Shown here in pieces: positions 44,502 through 56,253 of a stretch of DNA of 64,000 nucleotides (position 1 is its first letter; each line of letters begins with the position of its first letter). Source of the stretch: Sphingobium sp. V4 (GTDB lineage: Bacteria; Pseudomonadota; Alphaproteobacteria; Sphingomonadales; Sphingomonadaceae); NCBI RefSeq assembly GCF_029590555.1, contig NZ_CP081001.1:1-64000 (forward strand), in the 5' to 3' direction. Under the pieces are notes generated by a model that saw nothing but the letters and a program-made list of their open reading frames with translations, was not told the DNA's origin and made no database searches. Both the position numbers and the translations under genes were made by a program.

Positions 44502-45806
44502 ATGGCCTGTTCCCCCGGACCCTATCTCTCCGGCTTCGCCAATCATCATGCCAGCGAGGCGGTGGCGGGCGCGTTGCCGCAGGGGCGCAATTCGCCGCAG
44601 CAGCCCGCCTTCGGCCTCTATGCCGAGCAGCTGTCGGGCACGGCCTTCACCGCGCCGCGCGCGGAGAACCGGCGCAGCTGGCTCTACCGGATGCGGCCGA
44701 GCGCGGGGCATCCGCCGTTCCGGCCCTATGCGCGTGAGACGTTGATCCGGTCCGGGCCGTTCGAGGAAGTGCCGCCTTCGCCCAACCGGCTGCGCTGGAA
44801 CCCGCTGCCCGACGCGGCGGGGGAGGGTGTGGATTTTATCGACGGGCTGGTGACGGTCGCGGGCAATGGCGACGTGGCGGCGGGCGCCGGCTGCGCCATC
44901 CATCTCTATGCCGCGAGCCGGTCGATGGTCGATCGCGCCTTCTTTTCCGCCGATGGCGAGATGCTGATCCTGCCGCAGCAGGGCGCGCTGCGCATCGTCA
45001 CCGAAATGGGGGTGATGGATGTAGCGCCCTTGCAGGTGGCGCTGGTGCCGCGCGGGGTGCGTTTCCGCGTCGAACTGCCCGACGGGGCGGCGCGCGGCTA
45101 TGTCTGCGAAAATCATGGCGCGCTGTTCCGCCTGCCCGAACTGGGGCCGATCGGGTCCAATGGGCTTGCCAATGCCCGCGATTTCGAGACGCCGGGCGCG
45201 GCGTTCGAGGATGTCGAGCGACGGACGGAGGTCGTGCAGAAATATATGGGGGCGCTCTGGACGAGCGCGCTGGACCATAGCCCGTTCGACGTGGTGGCGT
45301 GGCACGGCAATCTGGCGCCCTGGCGCTATGACCTGTCCCGCTTCAACGTCATGGGGACGGTGAGTTTCGACCATCCCGACCCGTCCATCTTCACCGTGCT
45401 GACCAGTCCCAGCGACACGCCCGGCACCGCAAATGCCGACTTCGTGATCTTCCCGCCGCGCTGGATGGTGGCGGAGGACAGTTTCCGGCCGCCCTGGTTT
45501 CACCGCAATATCATGAGCGAATATATGGGGCTGCTGCATGGCGCCTATGACGCCAAGGCGGGCGGCTTTGCGCCCGGCGGCGGGAGCCTGCACAATATGA
45601 TGGGCGCGCATGGGCCGGACGTGGACAGCTGGCGCAAGGCAAGCATGGCGACGCTGGCGCCACAGAGGATAGAGGAGACGATGGCCTTCATGATCGAGAG
45701 CCGATACCCCCTGCGCCCGACGCGCTGGGCGATGGAGACGCCGTTGTTGCAGGATGACTATGACGATTGCTGGCAGGGTTTCCCCAAGGCGGAGCTGCCA
45801 CGATGA
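44502..45806 (+). CDS. hmgA: Homogentisate 1,2-dioxygenase
   Basis: Fe(II) ring-cleavage enzyme turning homogentisate into maleylacetoacetate. Product of 434 residues with [20 protein letters not shown] near the N-terminus, RPRTAFTAPR-like [21 protein letters not shown], the FPPRWMV and [14 protein letters not shown] metal region and NMMGAHGPD. An ATG at 44481 within hppD would add seven residues; 44502 is chosen because GAGG lies seven bases before it. It overlaps fahA by ATGA. Confidence 0.95.
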   Translation: MACSPGPYLSGFANHHASEAVAGALPQGRNSPQQPAFGLYAEQLSGTAFTAPRAENRRSWLYRMRPSAGHPPFRPYARETLIRSGPFEEVPPSPNRLRWNPLPDAAGEGVDFIDGLVTVAGNGDVAAGAGCAIHLYAASRSMVDRAFFSADGEMLILPQQGALRIVTEMGVMDVAPLQVALVPRGVRFRVELPDGAARGYVCENHGALFRLPELGPIGSNGLANARDFETPGAAFEDVERRTEVVQKYMGALWTSALDHSPFDVVAWHGNLAPWRYDLSRFNVMGTVSFDHPDPSIFTVLTSPSDTPGTANADFVIFPPRWMVAEDSFRPPWFHRNIMSEYMGLLHGAYDAKAGGFAPGGGSLHNMMGAHGPDVDSWRKASMATLAPQRIEETMAFMIESRYPLRPTRWAMETPLLQDDYDDCWQGFPKAELPR

Positions 45807-47104
45807 GCTGGTGGACGATCGACGCGACGCACGCCCCCAGGCGGACCAGCTGGGTCGCGAGCGCGCAGGGCCATGGCGATTTTCCGGTGCAGAACCTGCC
45901 CTTCGGCATCTTCTCGACCGAGGGGACGTATCCGCGCGCCGGCGTGGCGATCGGCGACGCGATCCTAGACCTGGTCGCCTGCGCGGGCGAGGGCCTGCTG
46001 CCCGCCGACGTCGCGCCGCTGTGCGTGGGCGAGACGCTGAACGGGCTGATGGCGCTGCCGGCGGCGGAACGCGGGGCATTGCGGCACCGACTGAGCGACC
46101 TGCTGTCCGATCAGGCTCATCGCGCGCGGATCGAGCCGATGCTGCATGACGCGGCGGACTGCACGCTGCATCTGCCCGCGCGGATCGGCGACTACACCGA
46201 CTTCTATGTCGGCATCCATCATGCCAACAATATCGGCCGCCAGTTCCGGCCCGATAATCCCCTGCTGCCCAATTATAAATATGTGCCGATCGGCTATCAT
46301 GGCCGGGCCTCGTCGGTGCGGCCGTCGGGCGAGCCGCTGGTGCGCCCTTGCGGTCAGCGCAAGCCGCCGGAGGCCGACGCGCCGCTGTTCGGCCCGACGG
46401 CGCGGCTCGACTATGAGCTGGAGCTGGGCGTGTGGATCGGACCGGGCAATGATCTTGGCACGCCGATCCCGATCGCGCAGGCGGCCGACCATATCGCCGG
46501 TTTCTGCCTGCTCAACGACTGGTCCGCGCGCGATTTCCAGGCCTGGGAATATCAGCCGCTGGGGCCGTTCCTAGCCAAGAATTTCCATTCGACCATTTCT
46601 CCCTGGGTGGTGACGCCCGAAGCGCTCGCGCCATTCCGCATCGCCCAGCCGGCTCGGCCGGAGGGCGATCCCGCGCCCTTGGCCTATCTGGGCGATGCGG
46701 ACGACCAGGCGCATGGCGCGCTGGGGCTGGTGCTGGAAGTGGAACTGACCAGCGCGGCGATGCGCGACGCGGGGCTGGCGCCGCTGCGCCTCAGCCGGGG
46801 GCCGGCGAGCAACATGTATTGGACGGTGCAGCAGATCGTGACGCACCACGCATCCAATGGCTGTAACCTCCAGCCGGGCGACCTGCTGGGCACCGGCACC
46901 ATCTCGGCGCCGGAGCGGGCGGGCTATGGCAGCCTGATGGAGCTAAGCAGCGGCGGGCGCGAGTCGATCGCGCTGCCGACCGGCGAGACCCGGACCTTCC
47001 TGGAGGACGGGGACGAGGTGACGCTGCGCGCGCGCGGCGAAGCGGTGGGTGCGGTGCCGATCGGCTTTGGCGCGTGCCGGGCGCGGGTGCTGCCGGCGCG
47101 GTGA
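45803..47104 (+). CDS. fahA: Fumarylacetoacetase
   Basis: Hydrolyses fumarylacetoacetate to fumarate and acetoacetate, the last step of Phe/Tyr breakdown. Product of 433 residues with [28 protein letters not shown], the [12 protein letters not shown] loop, [15 protein letters not shown] (acidic metal ligands), [20 protein letters not shown] and DGDEVTLR. The frame opens at 45767, but the ATG at 45803 overlaps the hmgA stop. Maleylacetoacetate isomerase (maiA), which should act just before it, is not in this cluster. Confidence 0.95.
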   Translation: MSWWTIDATHAPRRTSWVASAQGHGDFPVQNLPFGIFSTEGTYPRAGVAIGDAILDLVACAGEGLLPADVAPLCVGETLNGLMALPAAERGALRHRLSDLLSDQAHRARIEPMLHDAADCTLHLPARIGDYTDFYVGIHHANNIGRQFRPDNPLLPNYKYVPIGYHGRASSVRPSGEPLVRPCGQRKPPEADAPLFGPTARLDYELELGVWIGPGNDLGTPIPIAQAADHIAGFCLLNDWSARDFQAWEYQPLGPFLAKNFHSTISPWVVTPEALAPFRIAQPARPEGDPAPLAYLGDADDQAHGALGLVLEVELTSAAMRDAGLAPLRLSRGPASNMYWTVQQIVTHHASNGCNLQPGDLLGTGTISAPERAGYGSLMELSSGGRESIALPTGETRTFLEDGDEVTLRARGEAVGAVPIGFGACRARVLPAR

Positions 47105-47110
47105 CGGGCG

Positions 47111-49138
47111 TCAGGGCGCGTCGGACCAGGTGGCAAGCGCCGGTCCCAGCGCTTCCTCCAGCGGCCCCAGCCAGGGCGCGAAATTGCGCCACTGGTCGAT
47201 GCCGTCGGTGAAGATGGGCTGGCGCACCTGTTCGGAGCTGGCGGTGCGGACCGCCCGCTTGTTGCGCCAGAAGGCGAGGCATTCCTCCTCGAACGGCAGG
47301 CGCAGATGGTCGAGCAGGCGCGCCACTTCCCCCGGCGTGTCGGCGACCATGCGTTCATAGAGGACGCGATGGACGCGGCCGGGCAGCGCGGCGTCGATGG
47401 CCGCCATATGGTCGACATAGGTGCGATAATAGAGGCCGATGTCGGTGAGATCGTAGGTGAAGGCCTGACCGCGCGCGAAATGCTGTTTCCAGCCCGAAAA
47501 GCAGCAACCCATCGGATGGCGGCGCGCGTCGATGATGCGCGCGTTGGGCAGGATGAGATGGATGAGGCCGACATGCTGCCAGTTGTTGGGCATCTTGTCG
47601 ATGAAATGGGGCGTGCCGCTGTGGCGGTGGATGCGGGTGCGGTCGAGATATTCCTCGCCCAGGCGCAGCCGGTCGGCGGGCGAGAGCGCGGCGACCATCG
47701 CCCGGAAATTAGGAAATTCGCCTTCGTCCACGCGCGACTGGAGCCGGCTGGCGATAATCATCATCTCCGGCAGTTCCATCGTGCCTTCGACCTGGCTGTG
47801 GCTGGCGAGGATCTGTTCCACCAGCGTCGACCCGGCGCGCGGCAGGCCGACGATGAAGATCGGGTCGGCCGCGGGACATCCGCCTGCGCTTCGTTCGGCG
47901 AGGAAGGGGGCGGTGAATGTCGATGTCGCCGCCTGCACCTCGGCGGCGAAGGCGTCCGCATCGTGCAGGATCATGGCGCGGCGCAGTCGGTTGCCCCGGT
48001 CATAATGGGCGAAGGCGGCGGCGTGGGCCTTCGCATCCTCATGCGCCTTGCCCAGCGAGAAATGGAGGTGGAATATATCCTCCCGTCGGCTGGCGGCGTC
48101 CGGTTCCAACGTCGCAAGCGCGCTTTCCATCGTGGCGATGTCGTCGGCGCCGAGCGTCACCGTCTTGAGGTTGGCGAGGCTCCACCAGGGCTCCCCCATG
48201 GTCGGCTGATGCGTCACGGCCTGCCGGTAGGCGTGGATGGCGTCGGCCTGGCGTCCCAGCGTCTTGAGCGCATGGCCCAGATTCTGCCAGACCTGCGGCT
48301 GGTCGGGCTTTTGCGCCAGCAGCCTTTCATAGAGGGCGCAGGCGCCCTCCTGATCGCCGAGGCGCACCAGCACGGACGCCTTGATGAGGTCGTAGCCCGG
48401 ATGCCTGAGCGGGGATTGGGTCAGTATGTCGGCATGGGCTAGCGCTTCGGGCAGGCGGTTGTTCTGGAGCAGCAGGCGGATCAGGAAATCGCGCGCCAGA
48501 TCGAAGCCGGGGGCGAGGGTCACGGCGCGTTCGACCAGCGCGAGCGCCTGGTTCATGTCGCCGCGCCGCCACTGGATTTCGCCGCCGAGGCGGATGGCGG
48601 GGGGATCGTCGCGCCCGGCCAGCCGGGCTTCGGCGTCGTCAAGGCGGCCTTCATTCATCGCCATCGCCGCTTCGAGCAGGGTTGGGTCGCGCGAGGCGGC
48701 ATGGACGCCCGACAGGTCCGCGCGCCACGCCTGCTCGTCGCGGCCGGCCTTGCGCAGTTGGGCGGCAAGCAGGAACCAGCCGCCAGCCACGCCCGGCTGC
48801 TGGCGCGCCAGTTCTTCCAGCGCGGCGATGGCGCCGCCGGTGTCGCCTGCTTCGCTGGCGGCCTGCGCCAGTTCCCACAGGATGGCGGGCACGCGCGGCT
48901 GGCGGCGGGCGAGAGTGGCGAGGCGCGCGAGTGCGACCTGTGGTTGACCGAGGCGTCGCAGCGCCTGGCCGGCGATGAGTTCCGCCGGCGGCAGGCCTCG
49001 GGCCTGGCGCAGGATCGCTTCGGCCTCCTCCAGCGCGCCGGCCGGGTCGGTGTCGAGCCGCCGCGCCGCACTGGCGAGCGCCCGGTCCAGCGGAAGGGGC
49101 CGGGTGGCAAGGCCGGCGGCGCGCGGAGCAACATCCAT
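47111..49138 (-). CDS. TPR-repeat sulfotransferase family protein
   Basis: A 675-residue fusion. The N-terminal two thirds are tetratricopeptide repeats (for example LGRQADAIHAYRQAVTHQPT near 290), and the C-terminal part is a sulfotransferase domain with the 5'-phosphosulfate loop FIVGLPRAGSTLVEQIL at about 418-434. The PAPS 3'-phosphate site is likely around LGEEYLDRTRIH, and INDARRHPMGCCFS-like DARRHPMGCCFSGWKQHFA follows. No signal peptide is evident. The substrate is unknown. It is divergent from a TonB-dependent receptor, an arrangement common in sphingomonads, with an inverted repeat between. AGGA lies eight bases before the ATG. Confidence 0.85.
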   Translation of the reverse strand: MDVAPRAAGLATRPLPLDRALASAARRLDTDPAGALEEAEAILRQARGLPPAELIAGQALRRLGQPQVALARLATLARRQPRVPAILWELAQAASEAGDTGGAIAALEELARQQPGVAGGWFLLAAQLRKAGRDEQAWRADLSGVHAASRDPTLLEAAMAMNEGRLDDAEARLAGRDDPPAIRLGGEIQWRRGDMNQALALVERAVTLAPGFDLARDFLIRLLLQNNRLPEALAHADILTQSPLRHPGYDLIKASVLVRLGDQEGACALYERLLAQKPDQPQVWQNLGHALKTLGRQADAIHAYRQAVTHQPTMGEPWWSLANLKTVTLGADDIATMESALATLEPDAASRREDIFHLHFSLGKAHEDAKAHAAAFAHYDRGNRLRRAMILHDADAFAAEVQAATSTFTAPFLAERSAGGCPAADPIFIVGLPRAGSTLVEQILASHSQVEGTMELPEMMIIASRLQSRVDEGEFPNFRAMVAALSPADRLRLGEEYLDRTRIHRHSGTPHFIDKMPNNWQHVGLIHLILPNARIIDARRHPMGCCFSGWKQHFARGQAFTYDLTDIGLYYRTYVDHMAAIDAALPGRVHRVLYERMVADTPGEVARLLDHLRLPFEEECLAFWRNKRAVRTASSEQVRQPIFTDGIDQWRNFAPWLGPLEEALGPALATWSDAP

Positions 49139-49164
49139 ATGGCTGTCCTATTTCCTTTCGTGAA

Positions 49165-49187
49165 CGCACAATGACCGGCATTGTGCG
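49165..49187. promoter_or_regulatory. Perfect inverted repeat, operator candidate
   Basis: CGCACAATG, five bases, CATTGTGCG: a perfect 9-base dyad starting 27 bases upstream of the sulfotransferase start. A third half-site, GCGCAATG, follows at 49191-49198 in direct orientation. This is typical of a dimeric repressor site; no regulator gene is adjacent. Confidence 0.55.
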
Positions 49188-49238
49188 ACTGCGCAATGAT
49201 GATCCGGAAATCTGTGTAACGAAGGAGTAACTAAGCTG

Positions 49239-49266
49239 TTGACTCCTGCTTTCGTTGTCGCATTAT
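49239..49266 (+). promoter_or_regulatory. Sigma-70-like promoter of the TonB receptor gene
   Basis: TTGACT and CATTAT with a 16-base spacer. The -35 hexamer differs from consensus at one base. It would start transcription near 49273, about 240 bases before the receptor ATG. Confidence 0.45.
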
Positions 49267-49513
49267 CAAAGCTGGACAACCGTCCTGAATGACCGAAGTC
49301 CAAGGGGTAGTTGCATTTATCGAGGATGCCGCATGGGTCCGCGGCAGGCTCCGGGCCGATTGCAGGTTCCGGTCGCGGAGTTGTGTGTGCTTGCGAAGGT
49401 CAAGGTCGCATGTGCCCGTCCGGGCATGATGCAACGCGTCATAACAACACGGGCGAACCGTGGACGGGGAGAGGAAAACGGGAGGCTCGTTTCTACAGGG
49501 GGAGTCGAACAGA

Positions 49514-52210
49514 ATGAAAAGCCAGTCTCATCGCCGGTCGCATTTGATGAAGATACTGGGCGTGACCACCATCCTGGCGGGGCTTGGTTCCCCCGGCATG
49601 GCCCTTTCCGCCGAAGCGGCCGATCAGGCGGCCGTCGATCCGGCCATATCGACGCCCGGCGACGAGCAGGGCCTGGGCGAGATCGTGGTGACCGCGACGC
49701 GCAGCGCGCAGAGCATCCAGAAGGTGCCGATCTCCATGCAGGCGCTGGGCGCGGAAAAGCTGGCGGAACGGCAGGTCAAGGGGCTGAGCGATTTCGCCGC
49801 GCTGCTGCCGTCGGTGTCGTTCGAGGGCATCGGACCGGGTCGCAACACCGCTTTCTTCCGCGGCATCGTACCGGCGGGCGGCGCCTATGCCTCGGTCGGC
49901 TATTATCTGGACGACATCCCCATCACCGGCACCGAAGTGCCCGATATCCATGCCTATGACATGGAGCGTGTCGAGGCGCTGTCCGGGCCGCAGGGTACGC
50001 TCTATGGCGCCGGATCGCTGGCCGGTACCATCCGCCTGATCACCAACAAGCCGACGCTGGACAAGTTCGAGTTCGGCTATGACGTCGAAGCCAATAAATA
50101 TGGCAAGGGCGATTTCGGTGGGCAGCTGGAATCCTTCGTCAACGTGCCGTTGAGCGACACGCTGGCGGTGCGCGCCATGGGCTATTATCGGCGCGAAGGC
50201 GGTTATATCGACAACACGCCCAACAACGGCCTGCTCAACGACGGGTCGCCGGCGGTCTATAATCTGGGCGACAACAACCCCAACACCTTCCTCAATCTCG
50301 ACAATAGCGACATCGCCAAGGACGATTACAACACGATCAGGGAATTTGGCGGGCGGCTGCAACTCTTGTGGGAGCCGGTCGACGGCTGGTCGTTCAACCC
50401 GTCGATCACCGCGCAAAAGCAGGTGGCGCGCGGCTATTTCGGCTATGACCCGCGCGTCGGCGACCTGGAAGTCCATGACTATGACCAGACCAAGAATGAC
50501 GACCGCTGGTATCAGGCGGCGATGAGCATCCACGGGCATATCGGCGACTGGGAGGTCGTTTCGGCGACCGGCTATTTCAAGCGCCGGACGCGCACGCTCA
50601 ACGACTATACCTATTACACCGTCACCTATGACGGGTTCGGGCCGGGCTATGAAAGCTATCTGCAATTTTTCGACAATTGCACCGGGTCGGGCGCGTCGCA
50701 GCAATGTTCGCTGATCGACCCGACGCAATATTATCATGCCGACACGCACCGCGACAAGTTCACCCAGGAATTGCGGATCAGCACGCCCAAGGACTGGCCT
50801 TTCGACGTGACTATCGGCGGTTTCTACCAGCGGCAGAAGAATGAGCTGAACACCTATTATGCCATTCGCGGGCTGGACACGATCACCGGCTACACCGCGA
50901 CCGGGGGCGGCGATGTTCCCGGCGGACTGATCGGCGTGCCGGCCATGTACGGCATCGCCTATGATGACGACGGCAATCCCTATTTCGACACCAGCGACGT
51001 CATCAATCCGAACGGCAATCCGCTCGGCACGATGTTGCTGGGAACGCAGGCGGTGAAGAGCGACGGCTTCTACATCGTCGAGCAGGACCAGCTCTATCAT
51101 GACAAGGCGGTCTTCGCCGAAGGCCATTACAACATCACCCCGGCGCTGAAGCTGACCGGCGGCATCCGCTATTTCTGGACCGACTATAAGGTGAAGGGCT
51201 TTGCCGGCGTAGCGGGATCGGCGGCGGGCGTGGGCTGCACGACGCCGCTGTCGGCCACGCAGCGCCTGACCTGCCTCAACACCAACGTCAACGCCGCCGA
51301 TGGAGCCGGGCGATACAAGGAGGATGGCGAAACCCACAAGGTCGCGCTTGACTGGCAGTTCCAGCCCGACAAGATGGTCTATTTCAACTATTCGACCGGC
51401 TTCCGCCCCGGCGGCTACAACCGTCCGCTGCGCATCCGCAGCCTTGGCAGGATCGTCGACGTGGCGCCGTTCGAGTCCGAGACGCTGACCAATTTCGAAC
51501 TGGGCGTGAAGACGACCTGGAACAACGTCTTCCGGTTCAATGCCGCCGTCTATTACGAGAAATGGAACAATATCCAGTATAGCGTGGTGGTCGCGGGCGC
51601 GCAGGGTGCGGGCATGACCGGCAATGCCGGCAAGGCCGTGGTCAAGGGCATCGAATATGACGCCGACCTGAAGCTCGGCCGCTTCACCATATCGACATCG
51701 GGCGCCTATAATGATGGCAAGCTGAAGGGCGATTTCTGCAATTTCGCGCTCAACGCCGCAGGAACCGCGATCAGTCAGCTGACCAGTTGCGCGCCCGGCG
51801 TCGATGTCGGCGCGAACCCGCCGATCCCGTCCGTCGCTGCCGATGACGGAACGCGCCTGCCGCGTCAGCCCAAATTCAAGGGCACGACCTCGGTCCGCTA
51901 TGACACGGATTTCGGCGACTATCGGGCCTTTCTGCAGGGCGCCGCCCTCTACCAGACGGGAGCGACGCAGGATCTGAATGTCGACAGCAACGCCTTGCTG
52001 GGCAACACCAAGGGTTTCGTCAGCTTCGACTTTTCCGGCGGCCTCAAGAAGGACAATTGGAGCCTGACCCTGTTCCTGCAAAACGCCTTCGACAAGCGCG
52101 GGCAGCTGACCAAAAACACCTTCTGCTCGATCGACTTCTGCGCGGGATCGTCACGCACCTTCACGATCCGGCCGCAATTTTTCGGCATCCGCTTCGGCCA
52201 GAAATTCTGA
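49514..52210 (+). CDS. TonB-dependent receptor
   Basis: Outer-membrane receptor of 898 residues. Signal peptide from about 10-33 (HLMKILGVTTILAGLGSPGM, then ALSAEA); TonB-box/plug onset EIVVTATRSAQSIQKVPISM at about 56-75; plug through ADFAALLPS-like LSDFAALLPSVSFEGIG and VEALSGPQGTLYGAGSLAGT; then a large barrel ending FFGIRFGQKF. The ATG at 49514 is preceded by GGGGAG; the frame is open to 49460. The plug belongs to the VTATRR-type receptors that sphingomonads use for complex organic substrates as well as siderophores. Divergent from a sulfotransferase, so a sulfated or polyol substrate is conceivable but not shown. Confidence 0.92.
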   Translation: MKSQSHRRSHLMKILGVTTILAGLGSPGMALSAEAADQAAVDPAISTPGDEQGLGEIVVTATRSAQSIQKVPISMQALGAEKLAERQVKGLSDFAALLPSVSFEGIGPGRNTAFFRGIVPAGGAYASVGYYLDDIPITGTEVPDIHAYDMERVEALSGPQGTLYGAGSLAGTIRLITNKPTLDKFEFGYDVEANKYGKGDFGGQLESFVNVPLSDTLAVRAMGYYRREGGYIDNTPNNGLLNDGSPAVYNLGDNNPNTFLNLDNSDIAKDDYNTIREFGGRLQLLWEPVDGWSFNPSITAQKQVARGYFGYDPRVGDLEVHDYDQTKNDDRWYQAAMSIHGHIGDWEVVSATGYFKRRTRTLNDYTYYTVTYDGFGPGYESYLQFFDNCTGSGASQQCSLIDPTQYYHADTHRDKFTQELRISTPKDWPFDVTIGGFYQRQKNELNTYYAIRGLDTITGYTATGGGDVPGGLIGVPAMYGIAYDDDGNPYFDTSDVINPNGNPLGTMLLGTQAVKSDGFYIVEQDQLYHDKAVFAEGHYNITPALKLTGGIRYFWTDYKVKGFAGVAGSAAGVGCTTPLSATQRLTCLNTNVNAADGAGRYKEDGETHKVALDWQFQPDKMVYFNYSTGFRPGGYNRPLRIRSLGRIVDVAPFESETLTNFELGVKTTWNNVFRFNAAVYYEKWNNIQYSVVVAGAQGAGMTGNAGKAVVKGIEYDADLKLGRFTISTSGAYNDGKLKGDFCNFALNAAGTAISQLTSCAPGVDVGANPPIPSVAADDGTRLPRQPKFKGTTSVRYDTDFGDYRAFLQGAALYQTGATQDLNVDSNALLGNTKGFVSFDFSGGLKKDNWSLTLFLQNAFDKRGQLTKNTFCSIDFCAGSSRTFTIRPQFFGIRFGQKF

Positions 52211-52536
52211 GCCTGGAGCACGGACGACGATGCGCCGCCCGGTCGAGAGGCCCGGCGGCGGTCGGCTTTCCGGGGGCGTGAGAGCGGGGCGCGTCTGATG
52301 TTGCCCACTGGCCCGGCCGATTGTCGACGAGGTCATGCGAACGGAAATCCGATCCGGCAGCGGCCAGAAGTGCCCCTGTAATATCAAGGCGCATCAATCA
52401 GAACCCATGGCCCATTGTCGCGGTCCAAGGGACATGATGCGCCGGGGCTGCTCGGCGAGCGTCTGCCATGAGCGGGGAAGCCGATCGAGCCGGGCTCAAG
52501 GCAAGGGATGATGAAAGGCTTGAATCCAGCGCGCCT
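52211..52536. other. Intergenic region between TonB receptor and uvrB (convergent)
   Basis: 326 bases without a credible gene. It has an imperfect GC hairpin (CGCCGCC with GGCGGCG, 52233-52260) soon after the receptor stop, possibly its terminator but without a T-run. Further on there is a wide inverted repeat GGCGCATCA/TGATGCGCC (52388-52396 and 52435-52443). Short frames here lack coding character. Confidence 0.6.
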
Positions 52537-54720
<2,184 letters not shown>

Positions 54721-54770
54721 GGGGGCGAATATGGGGTCTTTGGCGGGCGACGCAATCCGCGTCGCGATGG

Positions 54771-55199
54771 TCAGGGTTTCAGTTCGAACGCGCCCCTGGG
54801 CGGTGGCGGATAGACGACCGGCTTGTCGCCGAAGCGCGCGCGCAGGGCGGCCTGGCGGCGTTCAGTCATCGACCACTTCCACGTCAACTTCGTCGGGATA
54901 TTCGAAGATGGCGTCGCACTTGTTGTCTTTGACGTCATATTCCATGATCGACCAGCGCTTGATCCCACCTTCCCCGGACTCGGCGTGCCACGCATCCCGG
55001 AGAAGATTCGCAAGCTCTTCGCTGTCCCGTATGGAACGAACCACATCGCCTGCATCCTTGAAGACGCTCGTATCGATCCACCGGTCGCCGATCTCGACAT
55101 AGAGAAAGACGCCATCAGGATCGCCGCCGACGATGTGGGCAGTTCTCCCCCGATGTCGTTGAGCAGTAGCCCCAGCAAATCAAAGCCCCAAAGTTTCAC
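54771..55199 (-). pseudogene. Frameshift-scrambled small gene, possibly YezG/DUF600-like immunity protein
   Basis: A 142-codon frame starting with GTG. Its ends look coding (MKLWGFDLLGLLLNDIGGEL at the start, [20 protein letters not shown] at the end) but its middle (Ser/Met/Thr-rich) does not. In another minus frame the middle reads as good protein: DPDGVFLYVEIGDRWID, RDSEELANLLRDAWHAE, IKRWSIMEYDVKDNKCDAIF and EYPDEVDVEVVDD. Dropping one T at the end of that frame (gat-gac-T-gaa) joins it to [14 protein letters not shown]. So two compensating single-base shifts seem to have displaced about 80 residues. The reconstructed protein resembles YezG-type immunity proteins; that family call is tentative. 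Visible GC is lower than in its neighbours. Confidence 0.5.
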
Positions 55200-55260
55200 G
55201 ACACCGATAACAGTCTAATAAGAACAAATAAAGAACATTTGCCGCATGTGTCCCATGTCA

Positions 55261-55288
55261 TTGAACCGGCGCGCGACGCTGTTATGGT
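55261..55288 (+). promoter_or_regulatory. Sigma-70-like promoter of the DUF3617 gene
   Basis: TTGAAC and TATGGT with a 16-base spacer, in a locally AT-rich stretch. Transcription would start near 55295, about 27 bases before the first DUF3617 gene. Confidence 0.45.
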
Positions 55289-55321
55289 CGGGTCCGGTCA
55301 GGGATGCAGGGAGGGATGATC

Positions 55322-55891
55322 ATGCGCCGGACAGTCTTGATGCTCGCGGTTCTGACGGGCGCGCTGGCCGCCTGTGGTGACAAGCCCGGCGACAAGCCGG
55401 GGGACATCGCCGCCACCGACGCCATGAGCAAGGCGGAGGTGAAGGCGCAGGTCGACAAGGTCCAGCTCAGGCCCGGCCAGTGGGAAGGCCGCTTCACCAT
55501 CCAGGATATCGACCTGTCCGCCATGCCCGGCGCGCCGGCGGGGATGAAGGAGCAGATGAAGAGCATGATGAGCCAGACCTCGCTCAAATATTGCGTGACG
55601 CCCGAGGAGGCCGCCAATCCGGGGGGTGAGATGTTCTCCGGCCAGGAGAACAGGAATTGCACCTATGGCGGGTTCGAGGCGAAGGACGGCGCGGTCAAGG
55701 GACAGGTGTCGTGCAAGTCGGAGGGCGGCACGATGAACGCCACCATGTCGGGCCGCTATGCGCCCGAACACTATAGCATGGACATGGACATGAAGATGGC
55801 GGGCGGTCCCCAGGGCATGACCATGGCGATGACCGCGCGGTCGGAGGGCAAGTGGATCGGGCCGGAGTGCCCGCCGGGCAGTGAGACCTGA
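55322..55891 (+). CDS. DUF3617 domain lipoprotein (first copy)
   Basis: A 189-residue lipoprotein with lipobox ALAAC (signal MRRTVLMLAVLTG). The DUF3617 domain shows as LRPGQWEGRFTIQDIDLS, a cysteine pair region (KYCVTPEEAAN... NRNCTYGGFEAKDG, SCKSEGGTMNATMSGRY) and MAMTARSEGKWIGPEC. Start is at 55322, six bases after GGAGGG; 55316 and 55304 are weaker. A second DUF3617 gene lies 362 bases downstream, so the locus carries two paralogues around an HNH gene. Function unknown; the family is periplasmic in sphingomonads. Confidence 0.85.
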   Translation: MRRTVLMLAVLTGALAACGDKPGDKPGDIAATDAMSKAEVKAQVDKVQLRPGQWEGRFTIQDIDLSAMPGAPAGMKEQMKSMMSQTSLKYCVTPEEAANPGGEMFSGQENRNCTYGGFEAKDGAVKGQVSCKSEGGTMNATMSGRYAPEHYSMDMDMKMAGGPQGMTMAMTARSEGKWIGPECPPGSET

Positions 55892-56162
55892 CGCGTCGGA
55901 GCGCTGCTGGCTCTGCGACCGGCCGATGGGCCGCCGGGTCGAGTGGCATCATCCGCTGCCCCGGAGCCGGGGCGGGCGCGACGTGGTGCCGCTGCACCCG
56001 ATCTGCCACCGCACCATCCATGCGACGCTGGCCAATGCCGAACTGGCGCGGAGCTATACCGACCGGCAGGCGTTGCGCGCGCACCCGGTCATCGCCCGCT
56101 TCCTTGCCTGGGTCGGGGGCAAGCCGCCCGATTTCCACGCACCCACCCGGCCCCGGCGATGA
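55881..56162 (+). CDS. Small HNH endonuclease-like protein
   Basis: A 93-residue protein with an HNH-type zinc fold: a CWLCDRPMG knuckle, EWHHPLPRSRGGRDVV with the catalytic histidine pair, and HPICHRTIHATLAN completing the metal site. GTG start inside the preceding DUF3617 gene, with an 11-base overlap. Such stand-alone small HNH proteins are common on sphingomonad chromosomes, with no restriction partner; the target is unknown. Confidence 0.82.
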   Translation: MRPDASERCWLCDRPMGRRVEWHHPLPRSRGGRDVVPLHPICHRTIHATLANAELARSYTDRQALRAHPVIARFLAWVGGKPPDFHAPTRPRR

Positions 56163-56253
56163 TGGGGGGCGGGTTGCGCCGATTCCCCCTTGCGCTTTGC
56201 GGGCGAGGCGTAGAGCCTGCACCCGTTCCGTGACGAGAACACAGGGAGAGGAT

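Larger units (their letters stand above)
49139..49513. other. Divergent regulatory region between the sulfotransferase and TonB receptor genes
   Basis: 375 bases without a credible gene, AT-richer than its surroundings. It holds a near-perfect operator-like dyad at 49165-49187 and a sigma-70-type promoter at 49239-49266 facing the receptor gene, giving a leader of about 240 bases. No RNA gene or known riboswitch fold was recognised in the leader. Confidence 0.6.

Noticed and set aside
54823..55218. 131-codon plus-strand frame opposite the frameshifted gene
   Set aside because: It is the complement of the better minus-strand protein segments (FLYVEIGDRW, IKRWSIMEYDV); it shows no family motif of its own.
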